From Rheum nobile (taxonomy: Eukaryota; Streptophyta; Magnoliopsida; Caryophyllales; Polygonaceae): DNA of 64,000 bases. A model generated the notes under the pieces. The model ran no database searches. It was not told the DNA's origin and saw only the letters and a program-made list of their open reading frames with translations. Below, in pieces: positions 1 to 11,589 of this stretch. The stretch covers positions 3,162,001 to 3,226,000 of the forward strand of contig WOAB01000142.1 in the NCBI GenBank assembly GCA_027886185.1, given 5' to 3'. The translations under genes and the position numbers were made by a program. Each line of letters opens with the position of its first letter. Within the stretch, counting starts at the first letter, position 1.

Positions 1-160
1 CGTGAGGCTCTATTCTCTTCATTCCAGCAGATTGAAACACGCATCAAGGGGTATTTGATTCTTCCTATCTATAATCTATTTGGTTTATGCATGAGATCTT
101 TGGTTAGATGTTAGGAAAACGTTTCCTGAAATTCCGTTTTACGCATCTAAAATCCCTACA
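1..160 (+). repeat. Copia-1 5' LTR, 3'-terminal part
   Basis: This stretch aligns without gaps to 6628-6787, with only scattered substitutions, and ends in the same CCCTACA. The primer-binding site follows directly. Only the final 160 bp of a 689-bp LTR are in the window. Confidence 0.93.
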
Positions 161-161
161 G

Positions 162-170
162 TGGTATCAG
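162..170 (+). other. Copia-1 primer-binding site
   Basis: TGGTATCAG starts one base after the 5' LTR end and matches the first nine bases of the usual plant initiator-Met-tRNA site (TGGTATCAGAGC). The last three bases differ. Confidence 0.8.
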
Positions 171-2111
171 TTGCCTCTTGCATAAATTGATTAGATCAAG
201 TTTAAAGTTTTAAATTTTGATGCATGTTCATAATTGTCTTGATTCAAATTAAGTGAAAAATTAATGTATAGATTAATTTGCATGATTCAAATTATAATTT
301 TAATTGATTGGATTAGTAAAGTTGAAGAACTTTATGAACATATATGCATGTAAAATTGATCTACTCATACTTGATTTATGTGATTTAATTATGCAAGAGA
401 TATGATTTTTGGCATGTTTTAAATCATTAGATGAAAATTTAATTTTCATAAGATGGATCAACTACCCAAATTTTGTTTTCGTTAAATTCTGAATTTGTAT
501 GAAAATTTACGGTGACGCAATCACCTATTTCCGAATGGTTCGGTGAATTTTTAATGAAATTGTTCATTAGTTGAATTAGTCAAGTTCTGTGGTCTACGAA
601 AGTACTAATTGTTCGATAGATTCATAAGATGGATTAGCTTTAATTGTTAATGCACTCTTGACTTAATTCTCTGCCTTAATAACCATCTTGGAAAGCGCAC
701 ATGATTTATGAATTATTTGGATTGTTCCGATATCATGTGTACAGTGTACTTGATTTTCATAAGATATCATATACGGCTTTAAATGTTGGGTCTGTAGGCA
801 TGAGTTGGTCCGGGTTTGATTCGGGCGCGACTCGGTCCGGTTAGGTAGATTTGACGTTTTAGAATTTTTTCTAAACTATAAGATAAGATCTTATTTATTT
901 AATTGGATAATATTTGATATTATCTAAATTAGATAATTTCCTAAAAGTTGTTAGGATAGATTCCCATTAGATTTAGATAAGGATATTTGATATCTTATCT
1001 TGTTCATGCATATATTATCCAATAATGCATTTTACTGATTAATTATGATTAATTCCATATATTATTTTTTAATTTGAATTAAGAATTTGATATTAAATTA
1101 TTTATGTCATGAGATGATTTATTTAATTTAATATGGTTTTATTTAAATTAGTTAAATTGGTTATTACTATTAATTAGATTAATATTATTGATAATATTTG
1201 ATATTATTATTACATGTATGTGTTATAATATTATGATATTATTGCTTGCATGAGGTGACTAGTATGGCCCACATTAGGATAGATAAATACGGTCTGCGTA
1301 CCGTTATGTTTTTCTTGTACACGATCTGCGTATCATTATGTATTTTTGTAATTTAAATTTCTGCAAGAGAGTTTATTTCAATTATATGTAAGACAAGAAG
1401 AAGAAGATCCTAAGAAGACCAAATGATGAAGATCCATGGAGGATACTAAGGATGGAGATCCAAGAGTATTAAGAGCCATGAAGATTAGATCTTTAATTTT
1501 GGTTTTTAGGGACCATAGGATCACATTTAATTACTGCATTACTTGAATGCTTTATTTCCCACTTTGCATGCTTGCTTGTTTGTTTATGCTATTTTGTTTA
1601 CTAGTAAATAAACAACCATTGCATGCTTAAGTCCCTTAACAGAATATTGAGATCATGCCTTTCCATATCATAACCATGAGACCCTTGGGATTCGTTGGAT
1701 AGTTTTCGCCCTAGCGAGGTGTCCTTCCTTGACTTTGGGATAGTGCGGGTATGTCTAATAGGGACATGTTGCCTTGGTATGGTTACACTCAACAAGAGAC
1801 CAAAAGGCTCAATTTTGGATCTTGAGACATAAGGATGAGTCTTACATAAGATATGGCCATCAACCAAGAATTATAAGGTGTTATAATTAGTAACGGGTTT
1901 ACTTACCTTGATTACATGAGACTTGGGGAAGTGCCTTAGTACGCTCGAGTTTCATCTAAGATAGGATCTTGGAATCATTTTACTCACAAGGAAAAAGATA
2001 ATTGAGTAGAATGGGCAATAACTTATTGTTTATAGTTTGTCTAAATTTTAAGTTCTTGCATGTCAAGCATAACTTATCTGCATATTTTTTTTATTCCGTT
2101 TTGTAGTTACT
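171..2111 (+). other. Copia-1 long untranslated leader, no gene seen
   Basis: About 1.9 kb of AT-rich sequence lies between the primer-binding site and the gag start. I see no Copia domain or sustained reading frame on either strand. A GC-richer patch near 800-850 has no recognised role. The leader is unusually long for Copia; it may belong to the family or reflect a secondary insertion. Confidence 0.55.
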
Positions 2112-3005
2112 ATGTCTTCTGAACACCTCAAATTCACTCTCCGCTCAATTGTTGAGAAAAACAAGTTGAACGACACAAAATTCCTTGATTGGGAAAGACA
2201 CATGAGAATCAGCCTCAGGTCTGAGGGACAAGAGGATGTCCTTGAAAACCCCATCCCAGAGTTGACTGCCACCTCATCTGATGAGGAAAAGGCAAGTCAC
2301 AAAAACCTGGAAGAAAAGAAGAGGGGAACAATCTCCACTTCAGGTATTTACGTTACTGAAATCCTATCAACCAAGTCTCATTCTTGGATATTAGATTCAG
2401 GATGTGGTTCTCACATTATTTCGAATGTGCAAGGACTAAGAAATAGGAGACGGTTGCAGAAGGGTGAGATAGATCTTCGTGTTGGAAATGGAGCAAGAGT
2501 TGCTGCACTTGCCATTGGAGATTATAGTCTACCTCTACCTTCTGGCTTAGTTTTAGAACTTTATAATTGTTATTTTGTTCCATCTATTACTAAGAATTTG
2601 ATTTCAATTTCAGTTTTGAACCTTGAGGGTTATGAATTTGTCATTAAGTATTGTTTTTCCATTTATAAGAATGACATTTTCTATGCTCGAGCCCATGTGA
2701 GTAGTAGTGGACTATACATGCTGGATCTCAAATCTGAAATTTATAACGTTGATACAAAGAGGCAAAAGTCGAATATAAGTGAAGCCAATCTATGGCATTG
2801 TCGCTTGGGTCACATTAGCATCAAACGCATGAAGGAACTCCAAATGGTTGGTAGCCTAAAGTCATTTGATTTAGAATCATTTGAAACATGTGAATCATGT
2901 CTGATGGGCAAGATGACAAGGTCACCTTTCACTGGTACGAGTGAGAGGACTACTGAGCTCTTAGCTCTCATACATACCGATGTGTGTGGACCTATGAGCA
3001 CATAA
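2112..3005 (+). pseudogene. Copia-1 gag remnant fused to protease, GAG-pre-integrase and integrase start
   Basis: A 297-codon frame. The first ~60 residues look like a Copia gag N-terminus (WERHMRISLRS), then the frame jumps to an acidic stretch and the aspartic protease motif WILDSGCGSH near codons 92-101. Most of gag, including any CCHC zinc knuckle, is missing, so an internal deletion probably joined gag to protease. The GAG-pre-integrase segment (WHCRLGH ... CESCLMGK) follows, then the start of the integrase core with HTDVCGP. TAA at 3003-3005 interrupts a frame that continues as integrase. Confidence 0.88.
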
Positions 3006-4070
3006 GCTAGGAGAGGATATCGATACTTCATTACATTTACTGATGATTTTAGTAGATATGGGTATATCTACTTAATAAAGCGTAAATCTGAGTCTTTTGA
3101 AAAGTTCAAAGAATTCCAGAATGAAGTTCAGACACAGATTGACAAGAAGATAAAGGCACTCCCATCAGATCGAGGGGGCAAATATCTGAGCCAAGAATTC
3201 GACCATCACTTGAGGAGTTGTAGCATTTTGACACAACTGACTCCACCAGGCACGCCACAGTTGAATGGCGTATCTGAGAGGAGGAATAGGACATTGTTAG
3301 ACATGGTCCACTCAATGATGAGTTTTGCTGATCTTCCTACATCCTTTTGGGGATATGCCTTCACCACTGCTGCGTTCACACTAAACAAGACTCTGTCACG
3401 ATCAATTGACAAGACACCACATGAGATATGGTATGGAAATGTTCCTAGCTTGTCATTTCTGAAGGTCTGGGGATGCGAAGCTTATGTAAAGCGTTTACTA
3501 TCTGACAAGCTAGCACCAAAATCCGACAAATGCTTCTTTATAGGTTATCCCAAGGAAACAAGGGAATATTATTTCTACAATCCCGCTGAGAACAAAGTAT
3601 TTGTTGCTCGAGATAGTGTCTTTTTGGAAAAGGACTTCTTTTCCAAGAAGCCAAGTGGGAGAAATATTCAGCTTGATGAGATTCAAGCTGAGCAACAAAC
3701 CCAACAAAGTGAGGACATAGACGATGTCACTGAAGAACTTGACTTTGGGGGCATACCTTCTCAAAGGGAAACTGCCCAGATCCAAGATGCAATTCCTCAA
3801 GTTGATGAAGCACCTGAGGTCCCGCATACAGATGTGGTCAACCCAACATCTGAAATCTCTCCTATTGTTGGACCACATTGGAGATCAGATAGGCTAAGGC
3901 AGCTGCCTAGGCGTTATGAGGATTACGTCTTGACTGCTAGCATTGACGTTCTACTTTTAGAGAACGGTGAGCTTGTGACCTATAAGCAAGCGATGGCGGA
4001 CCCTCACTCCGAAAAATGGCTGAAAGCCATGAAATCCGAAATGGACTCCATGTCTGAAAATCAAGTATGA
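3006..4070 (+). pseudogene. Copia-1 integrase core and RT N-terminus
   Basis: This continues in the same frame after the TAA at 3003-3005. The integrase core is visible as TDDFSRYGY, SDRGGKYLS and a NGVSERRNRTLLDMV segment holding the usual glutamate. The Copia integrase C-terminal region follows (WGCEAYVK, CFFIGYP), then the linker before RT (ADPHSEKWLKAMKSEMDSM). TGA at 4068-4070 stops the frame at what was probably a tryptophan codon, because the RT frame goes on directly. Confidence 0.88.
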
Positions 4071-4536
4071 GACTTGATAGATTTGCCTGATGGGGTAAAA
4101 CTCATTGGATGCAAATGGGTCTTTAAGATCAAGACAGACAAGGATGGAAACGTTTCTGTCTATAAAGCAAGACTAGTTGCCAAAGGATTTAGACAGGTTC
4201 ATGGTACTGACTATGATGAAACGTTCGCACCGGTCATTATGATCAGGTCCATTAGGATATTCCTAGCGATTGCCACTTATTATGATTATGAGATTTGGCA
4301 ATCCTAGGAGAATATGCAAGCTTAAGAAGTCCATCTATGGACTTAAGCAAACATCCAGGAGTTGGAATCTTCATTTTGATGAAGTGGTCAAAAAGTTTGA
4401 TTTCGTCAGATGCGAAGAAGAGCCCTGTGTCTACAAGAAGTTTAGTGGGAGCAAAGTGGCCTTCCGAAATCTGTATGTGGATGACATACTACTCATTGGG
4501 AATAACATTCCTATGCTGGAGACAGTTAAAGAGTGA
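4071..4536 (+). pseudogene. Copia-1 reverse transcriptase with internal deletion
   Basis: The opening RT motif (GCKWVFKIK, KARLVAKGFRQ, DYDETFAPV) runs to about 4307, then a deletion shifts the frame. The segment that normally contains the first catalytic aspartate ([10 protein letters not shown] in intact Copia RTs) is absent. The frame resumes at IYGLKQTSRSW, with the YVDD active site at 4474-4485, and ends at TGA 4534-4536. The RT cannot be functional. Confidence 0.87.
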
Positions 4537-5272
4537 CTTAAGAAGTATTTCTCAATGAAGGACTTGGGAGAGGCTGAGTACATATTAGGCATTAAGACCT
4601 ATAAAGATAGATCTAAGAGACTTATTGGTCTGAGTCATGAAACTTACATAGATAAGGTCCTTGATAGATTCAATATGATGAACCCTAAGAAAGGGTTCCT
4701 GCCTATGCAGCATGAATTATATCTCAGCAAGAATCGGTGTTCTAAGACACCTGGTGAGACTGAAAGGATGAGCAGGATTCCCTATGCCTCAGCCATAGGA
4801 TCCATCATGTATGCAATGACTTGTACTCGCCCAGATGTTGCATATGCTTTGAGTATGTGTAGCAGGTACCAATCAAATCCGGGTGATGCACATTGGTGTG
4901 CAGCCAAGAACATCCTAGAGTACTTACGAAGGACTAGGGATGATCTCTTGATATTTGGAGGTGATGACGAGCTGATAGTCAATGGCTATACTGATGCAAG
5001 TTTTCAGACATACAGAAATGATTTTGAATCTCAGTCTGGATATGTCTTCATTCTGAATGGAGGACCCGTTAGTTGGAAGAGTTCCAAATCCAGACATGTT
5101 CTACGGAAGTACCACATGATCAGACACTATGTTGATAGTGGAGATGTGAGGATGTGCAAAGTGCACACAAACGACAACATTGCAGATCCTTTTGACCAAG
5201 CCCATGTCTAGGCCCAAGCATGACAGTCACACTCGGGCCAAAGGACTCAAGCACATTAGAGAGTTCTTTTGA
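4537..5272 (+). pseudogene. Copia-1 RT connection domain and truncated RNase H
   Basis: After the 4534-4536 stop the same frame continues (SMKDLGEAEYILGIK, RPDVAYALSMCSRYQ). RNase H opens with GYTDASFQT, but the centre of the domain is gone: SWKSSK joins straight to SRHVLRKYH, removing the segment with the other acidic catalytic residues. A one-base T gain at about 5191 moves the end of pol into another frame, which runs to TGA at 5270-5272. Confidence 0.86.
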
Positions 5273-6084
5273 GACATTGTTTGTTTTATGATAAACATTG
5301 TTTATTGTTATTACAGACATTTATGCTTGACTTATATATATGAATTTCATATTATTATTTAGTCATTGTTTGGGATTAGATAAAGTATCAAAACAATTTA
5401 ATAGTTATCAAATAGGCTCATCAAAACTGTTTTGGTGAATGAAACCTCATTAAGTGAATTGAAATTATAAAATTGTTAGAAGTCCATGGTCTAAGTTGTT
5501 AACTTGGATACAAATGACTTAATCAAAAGACCATATGTGAGATTGATTGATAACACCGGGTTTCATGTGTTATAGGGACATGGAGATATCTAATCGATTA
5601 CATAGATGTGTATACCGATACATATCGGACATACCAACCATAGGACTTCTCAAGGCTTTGTTGCGGAGTTCTAGGATTATTCATGATTAGTGAGTTCCTT
5701 AGACATGAGTATGATATAGTTATCATTTGACTGATGGTATGTCTTTGACGCTGTCAAACGCTGACCGTAACAGGCAGTTATAAAGGCAGTGATTGGGATT
5801 GCCAAAAGTTGAGTAGGAGCTGTAGTCTTACAAGATTGAATATGTCCTCATATTCCGTGTATACCATGATACATTTGGAAAGAATTGGTGTCTCGGCCAC
5901 TTGAAGAGTGAAAACTGTGAAAACGCATGGCCATGCTCAGATGGATTATTAGTAATCATCTGTACTAACAGTTTGATCTCAAGAGTTCAAGAAACGTATT
6001 TGGCGGTAAAGATGAGTTTCATCATATAGTCAAATAAGACACTAAGAGACAAAAGGAATTTTAACATTGCACACTTGTTTTAAG
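5273..6084 (+). other. Copia-1 3' internal untranslated region
   Basis: About 0.8 kb between the pol end and the polypurine tract. No coding signal was seen. A long 3' untranslated segment, together with the long leader, makes this element non-coding for nearly half of its length. Confidence 0.55.
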
Positions 6085-6098
6085 GACAAGTGGGAGAT
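6085..6098 (+). other. Copia-1 polypurine tract
   Basis: GACAAGTGGGAGAT lies directly before the TG that opens the 3' LTR, the expected place for plus-strand priming. AAGTGGGAGATTG is a common form in plant Copia elements. Confidence 0.85.
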
Positions 6099-6787
6099 TG
6101 AAGGAATTGTGTCCTTTAATCAAAGGTGCAATTACTGATTATGAAGTGAGACCGTTTATGGAGATATTTAATCCGGTGATTTTAGGTAGTCATAGTACTT
6201 TGCTAGAAGCCAACTATGATTTATAGACTATATGTTATAAAGTATGTCATAAAGTCTATTGCTATTATTACCTGGTCCTACGAGGTCACACCCTTAGAGT
6301 TTGGACTGGATCAGTTTATTGTGAGACATATTATATAAATTATATGATATAAAGTTATATAGGATATAACTTGGGAGATAAGGCTTGTTAATAATAAAGT
6401 ATTATTATTAATAATAAAAAAAATACTTCTTTAGGAAATAAGATATCTACACATGACAATATAAAAGGAGGGCTTTTAGGAAAACATATAACCCTAATTC
6501 ACACCAAGAGTACGTACGGTTGCCACCATCTCCCAAATCTCTCTTGTTCGTCTTGGATCCTCGCTCTAGCAACCGAGTCCTAGGTGATCCAGATTCAAGC
6601 TCGGGTGGACCAAATAGAGGAGTCACACGTGATGCTCTATTCTCTCCATTCCAGCAGATTGAAACACGCATCAAGAGGTATTTGATTCTTCCTATCTATG
6701 ATCTATTTGATTTATGCATGAGATCCTTGGTTAGATGTTAGAAAAACGTTTTCTGAAATTCCGTTTTACGCATCTAAAATCCCTACA
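6099..6787 (+). repeat. Copia-1 complete 3' LTR (689 bp)
   Basis: It begins TGAAGGAATTGTG after the polypurine tract and ends CCCTACA. Its last 160 bp match positions 1-160. It contains a TATA box at 6460-6466. Confidence 0.92.
6460..6466 (+). promoter_or_regulatory. TATA box in Copia-1 3' LTR
   Basis: TATAAAA followed by GGAGGGC lies about 360 bp into the LTR, a normal place for the U3 promoter. Transcription would be expected to start about 30 bp downstream. The equivalent site of the 5' LTR is outside the window. Confidence 0.6.
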
Positions 6788-7284
6788 GCATACACCATAT
6801 ATCTTTTTTTTTTGTGTAAACATACACCATATATCTTATCATGAAGTTCCACAATATATACAAGTGTTAGATTTTTTTCTAAAAAATAATTTAAAAGAGA
6901 AAAGGCAGAGGTGGGAATACCGTGGGATACAACTGTACAAGTGTGAGCCACAGCATACATATATATGAGTGTGGCTTGTGGGGTAGCAGCTTTGCATGCG
7001 TCGCACGTAAGTCCTACCTAGGTCTGTTAAGGGCACGTTTGGGGTCCAACAGAAAAGAGATTATATCCCTTTCTTTTAGAGGAGATTATATCCTTAGACG
7101 AAAAGACAAAATTTATTATATAAAAAACCTTTAAAAATATTGTAATGAATTGTTATATGCAAGATGACCTAAACCTTTATAAGAAAATACTTAAAACAAC
7201 TTTAAGTATTAGAAGAAAGGAAGATAGATCAAGAATTATAAGCCAATAGTAGCATACAATTTTTTATTAATTATCCAGGTAACA
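6788..7284. other. Intergenic gap with a short direct repeat
   Basis: No gene seen. The 17-bp sequence CATACACCATATATCTT occurs twice, at 6789-6805 and 6821-6837, directly beside the Copia-1 end. The rest is AT-rich unique-looking sequence. Confidence 0.5.
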
Positions 7285-7292
7285 ATTTGTAT

Positions 7293-7700
7293 TAGGGATG
7301 TTCAAAAACGGCCCGGACCGGAAAACTGGACCGGTGAAATTACGGTCCGGTCTCCGGTCCATGTTTTCCCATTAATCCGGGTCCGGTCCAAACCCGGATT
7401 TTAATCGGTCCGGACCGGATTTTTTTAAAAAAAATTAAAAAATTAAAAATTAGGAGTTTAAATGTTTTTTTTATAAATATTTTTCTTAATTTAATAAATT
7501 AGGAGTATAAATGTTTTTTATATATTTTTATAGATATTAAATAAGAATTAAATATTTATTTTTTTTAAAATAAGGACCGGTCTAACCGGACCGGACCGAA
7601 TAAGGACCGGTCTAACCGGACTGGACCGAATAGGTCCGATCCGGTCTCCGGTCCGACATTTTGAAAAAATCCAGTCCATCGGATCGGATGAATACCCCTA
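7293..7700. mobile_element. hAT-type MITE 1 (408 bp)
   Basis: The element is flanked by a perfect 8-bp duplication, ATTTGTAT, at 7285-7292 and 7701-7708, the size typical of hAT transposons. The termini TAGGGATGTTCA and (reverse complement) TAGGGGTATTCA match at 10 of 12 positions. Both sub-ends are dense in GGACCGG / CCGGTCC repeats around an AT-rich core. There is no coding capacity, so it would be non-autonomous. Confidence 0.85.
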
Positions 7701-7708
7701 ATTTGTAT

Positions 7709-8257
7709 GATCTAATAAGGTCAAATGTATAAAAAAAAAAAAAAAAAAAAAATTTTTTTACTTTTTTTGCTGAAAGATTCTTAATTTGTTTTTAAAATCC
7801 CAGTGGATGTGCCCTACTTGATCTGCCCATGATAACATCACTAGACGGTAAATGTTATGGGAATATTCAAACTGTGGGTAAATGCTCGAAATGATTAACT
7901 CTGAGTATAAACTATTGTGTATTAATAAGACATGTATACTTGTATCATAGCAAGGTATATATATGTTAATTGTAAACTGGAGTTTATAGGAGCTTTAGAA
8001 ATATATAAGAAGAGAGAAATTTATCCAATTTATAGGAGAAAATACATCCATAAAAAGATTACAACTGCCCTAATTCAAGTAGTAGTAAAGAAATGCTCAA
8101 AAGAAAAAAAACATTAGTAAAGGGATTACTAGAAGCTGAAGCAAAGATATTAAAATGGGAAAACAATTGGAGAGAAAGGACTCGAATGCCGAACCTCAAA
8201 GTACTCAGAACTCATAAGCAATAAGAGCCAACGCTAGCCAACTACACTTACACTTTA
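7709..8257. other. Intergenic gap
   Basis: AT-rich, with a poly(A) run of over 20 bases around 7730-7752. Near 8170-8250 the sequence becomes less AT-rich just before recognisable LINE coding sequence. No gene or clear LINE 5' boundary was found. Confidence 0.45.
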
Positions 8258-8678
8258 TTGTTATTATACTCTAACTTTAATACCAACCTATCGATTAAAT
8301 ACTCTAGACACCTTCAACGATATAATAAATTAATGAAAATTTTATATTTATTTTGGAAACAACGTGTTAAAACTAATTATTTATTAAATAATGATAAAAA
8401 CACAAAAAAAATTCAGAATATCTCTAAAATTAGAACATATAAACAAAATATATTTTTCTTTCAAACCCATGATGGGTATAATTTTTGATGATCATAGCCA
8501 AATTCAAGATGCTATTTCACAAGAACTTAAAAACAGATTTACTCCACAACATCATATTCCTGTTATTTTTCATCATTTACATGTTATTTCACAGATTGTC
8601 ACTTATCATGACAATCAACTTCTTTTGGCTCCGCCATCCTCATTAGAAATTAAAAATGTAATTTTAAGCTACCTTTGA
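8258..8678 (+). pseudogene. L1-A ORF2: segment between endonuclease and RT
   Basis: Two overlapping frames encode the pre-RT part typical of plant L1s (LYLFWKQRVKTNYLLNNDKN, then a coiled-coil-like segment). A shift near 8465 moves the reading frame. The stop after ILSYL at 8676-8678 leads directly toward RT. Confidence 0.7.
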
Positions 8679-8749
8679 ACAAAACATCAGATCTGAATGG
8701 TTTTACTGCAGAATTTTATTAAACTTACTGACCTATTGTTGGTAAATCC

Positions 8750-9628
8750 TTGACTTATGCTATCCAGGCTTTCTTCCACTTTGGACAAATGTTAAAACAA
8801 TGTGCCCACTCCTTTATTACCCTCATTCCTAAAAATGAAAATCCCATTACTATTAACCATTTTCGACCGATCAGCTTATGTAATGCAATTTATAAAATTA
8901 TACAAAAATTATGGCCAATAGATTTCGAATTCTACCTCCACGCCTGATAAGTCCTTATTAGGGTGCCTTTGTTCAAGGTCGTTTAATCCAAGACAATATT
9001 TTGCTAGCTCATGAGATCTTTCACTCTTTTCATGCGAAGAAAAAAGGGAAGAAAGGGTGGATGACACTTAAATTAGATATGAAAAAAGGGTATGATAAAT
9101 TAAATTGAAATTTTATTGAACATACTCTTCTTAAATTTGGGTTCTCCCCAAAATGGGTACGACTACTCATGATATGTATTACTTTAACTTCATTTTATGT
9201 TCTTGTAAATAATGAACCTGGTCTTGTTTTTCACTCTTCTTGTAGGCTTTGCCAAGAAGACCCTATTGCCCCCTTTATCTTTATAATAGTTATGGAATTT
9301 TTATCACGAACCCTAACAATGGAATCTCAACAATTGAATCGTAAGGTTGGTATTCAACTTACGAGAAAAGGAACATGTATTCCTTTTTTCATCCTTTGCC
9401 GATGATACATTATTTTTTGCAAATGCATCTTCCCTTAACATGTTACATATTAAACATATTCTTGATGTTTTTAGTGAGACGTCGGGGTTATCAATTAATT
9501 ACCATAAAATCTCCTTTCAGACCTCGTCTAACATTTCTTCACAACAAACACTCTCATTAGCGGCTATTTTGAACATTCAAGTTACACGAGCAATGGAAAA
9601 TTATCTTGGAATTCCTATTGTGCGATGA
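8750..9628 (+). pseudogene. L1-A reverse transcriptase
   Basis: RT fingers show FITLIPKNENP and NHFRPISLCNAIYKII. The palm follows with the LKLDMKKGYDKLNW segment (about 9069-9108, outside any long open frame), a CQEDPIAPFIF segment and the active site FADD at 9395-9406. Frame changes near 8947, 9110 and 9380 break it. The GYDK motif keeps the first aspartate in place, so the catalytic residues are partly preserved although the frame is dead. Confidence 0.85.
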
Positions 9629-9763
9629 TGTGCTGAAAAAGAAATATTGGATTACTCCTTAATTAGTATGAAAAAACAACTTTCAAAATGAAAAGCTAAT
9701 ACGCTTTCTCAAGCTGGGCGATTAATTCTTATACAATCTAATTTACTATCTAAATCCAATTAT

Positions 9764-10066
9764 TTGATGCAAACTTTTGTCCTACCAACTGGTATTTGTA
9801 ATGACATTGACAAAATTAATAAAGATTTTTTCTGGAATAAGACCAATCCTAAATTTCACTCCCTTATTAGCTGGGATAGTATTTGTAAACCTAAATCTGA
9901 TGGAGGTCTTGGTCTTCATAAAGCAACTAAATTAAATAAATCTTTACAAATGAAATTACTATGGAAAATTCTTGTTGAACCATATAGTATCTGGGTTCGA
10001 ATCATTATTGAAAAATATCTTGGATCTTCGGATTTATTCTCTTACAGGAAAAAAAAACAATGTTGA
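9764..10066 (+). pseudogene. L1-A ORF2: segment after RT
   Basis: One hundred codons of the conserved plant LINE segment that follows RT (FFWNKTNPKFHSLISWDSIC, GGLGLHKATKLNKSLQMKL). An in-frame stop at 10064-10066 separates it from the next segment. Confidence 0.75.
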
Positions 10067-10312
10067 CAATTCTTTAGACTTCTTCATCTCCGTGACACTT
10101 TTAAGAATGACATTAATTGGGAAGTAGGAAATGGTAATTCCATTAAATTTTGGACTGGCCCTTGGATTCCAGATTGTAATCTTTACTCATATTTTAATAA
10201 TAGCTATGATATTAATTTAAAAGTCTCTCATTTTATTACTCATAATTGCTAGTGGGATTTAGGTCGTCTTCAAGCTCTCCTGCCTAATTTTGTTGTTAAT
10301 AAAATTATAGAA

Positions 10313-10798
10313 ATGCATATCCCGATCACCTCAAGTGAAGATAGGATTATTTGGAAACATTCTTCTAATGGAAATTTCTCTGTTAAATCTTCTCGTCCAG
10401 TTATACAGCCTAACCAGGTACTCTCTCAATCTCAATCTTTCTCTTGGATTTGGAAACTTCATATTCCACCTCAAATTCAAAAATTCCTTTGGAAAGCAGT
10501 ATCTGATGCTCTTCCTACTACTGAAAGGTTAAATCATCACTTCTGTAAAGTTCCTTCCATTTGTAGCCGCTGCAATTTGGATAATGAAGACTTAAATCAT
10601 TTATTCTTTACTTGTCCATTTACGCAACGTATGATGGGAAATCTTCAAATTAAGCTTAATACTTCTTTTTCTCTTCAGTTTATGAGTGACTTCTTTTTTA
10701 ATCTAGATTCTTTTCGAAATACTAATAAATCTATTATTCCATTGCTCTTCCTTTGGTGGAGCATTTGGACTCACCGCAATAATATTATTTTTAGATAG
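10313..10798 (+). pseudogene. L1-A zf-RVT (zinc-binding) domain
   Basis: WIWKLHIPPQIQKFLWK then CSRCNLDNEDLNHLFFTCPF give the Cys/His pattern of the zinc-binding region found after RT in plant non-LTR elements. The metal-binding residues C-x2-C ... H ... C look intact. The frame stops at 10796-10798. Confidence 0.82.
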
Positions 10799-10900
10799 AA
10801 CACTACCAATATAGGAAATTGTCCTTCTGATCAGGCTTACTTCCATTATCTTAATTGGAGTACTACTTTTAACTCTCGTACCAACCTGCATACACCTCAC

Positions 10901-11512
10901 ATGAAACGTAATAGGAATAATGTTTCCAATCGAACTTGGAAGAAACCGCCTATTGACTGGATCAAATTACACTTTGATGGCTCTAAGCGTTTGGATGATA
11001 GTTCACATATAGCCTATTTACTTCGTAGTACTGATAGATGTCCTATCTTTATCAATCAACAATGTATCCCGAATACTAGTACCTTGCGCACTGAGGATTA
11101 TGCTGCTCTTCTTGGCATCTGTCGTGCGATTATGCTTCAGGTTAAGAACATTATAATCGAAGGGGATAATTTATTGGTGATTAATTCTATTAAAGGTATT
11201 TGGAAAATTCCATAAGAGATTCATCTCTTTATTAAAGACATTACTTCGTTACTTGTTTCTTTTGATAATGTTCAGGTTCATCATTGCTTTCGTGAAGCAA
11301 ATTCAGCAGCAGACTTCCTTGCAACTCACAACATTCCGAGTAGTGTCTTTTCCATGGTTCAAAATTACCTTTCCTCATTGTCCATTAGACCTGTACAAAT
11401 TATTTCTTTAGCACAATATGAGTTCGCTTGTTTGAACTCTAGTTTTGATAATTTCTACAAGAAGTTTGTAAAGATCATCCAATGCGATAATTTAGGACAA
11501 CCTTTCTGATTT
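10901..11512 (+). pseudogene. L1-A plant-type RNase H domain
   Basis: The domain starts KPPIDWIKLHFDGS, with the first catalytic aspartate, continues with EDYAALLGI and EGDNLLVI, and ends HHCFREANSAADFLA, the usual final histidine and aspartate region. TAA at 11213-11215 breaks the frame. The remainder to 11512 reads in frame, so this part is only mildly damaged. Confidence 0.82.
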
Positions 11513-11589
11513 GAAAGGGTCCTAGTGTTTACCTTATATAAAAAAAAAATAGCACTTCTTTGTTGATCCTTTCAACAACATGTATTTTT

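Larger units (their letters stand above)
1..6787 (+). mobile_element. Copia-1: decayed Ty1/Copia LTR retrotransposon, 5' end cut by window edge
   Basis: The first 160 bp match the last 160 bp of a complete LTR at 6099-6787. Between them lie a primer-binding site, a broken gag-pol reading Copia order (protease, GAG-pre-integrase, integrase, RT, RNase H) and a polypurine tract. The LTRs end in ACA. The coding part carries three nonsense codons, at least two internal deletions and a frameshift, so the copy cannot make its own proteins. The left target duplication lies outside the window. The lineage within Copia was not resolved. Confidence 0.93.
8258..11549 (+). mobile_element. L1-A: 5'-truncated L1-type LINE
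   Basis: A degenerate ORF2 reads, in order: the region between endonuclease and RT, RT, the zinc-binding zf-RVT domain and a plant-type RNase H. It ends in ten A residues at 11540-11549. No endonuclease was found, so the copy is 5'-truncated, as is usual for LINEs. It carries many stops and frameshifts. I could not find a target duplication, so the left boundary is approximate. Confidence 0.85.
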
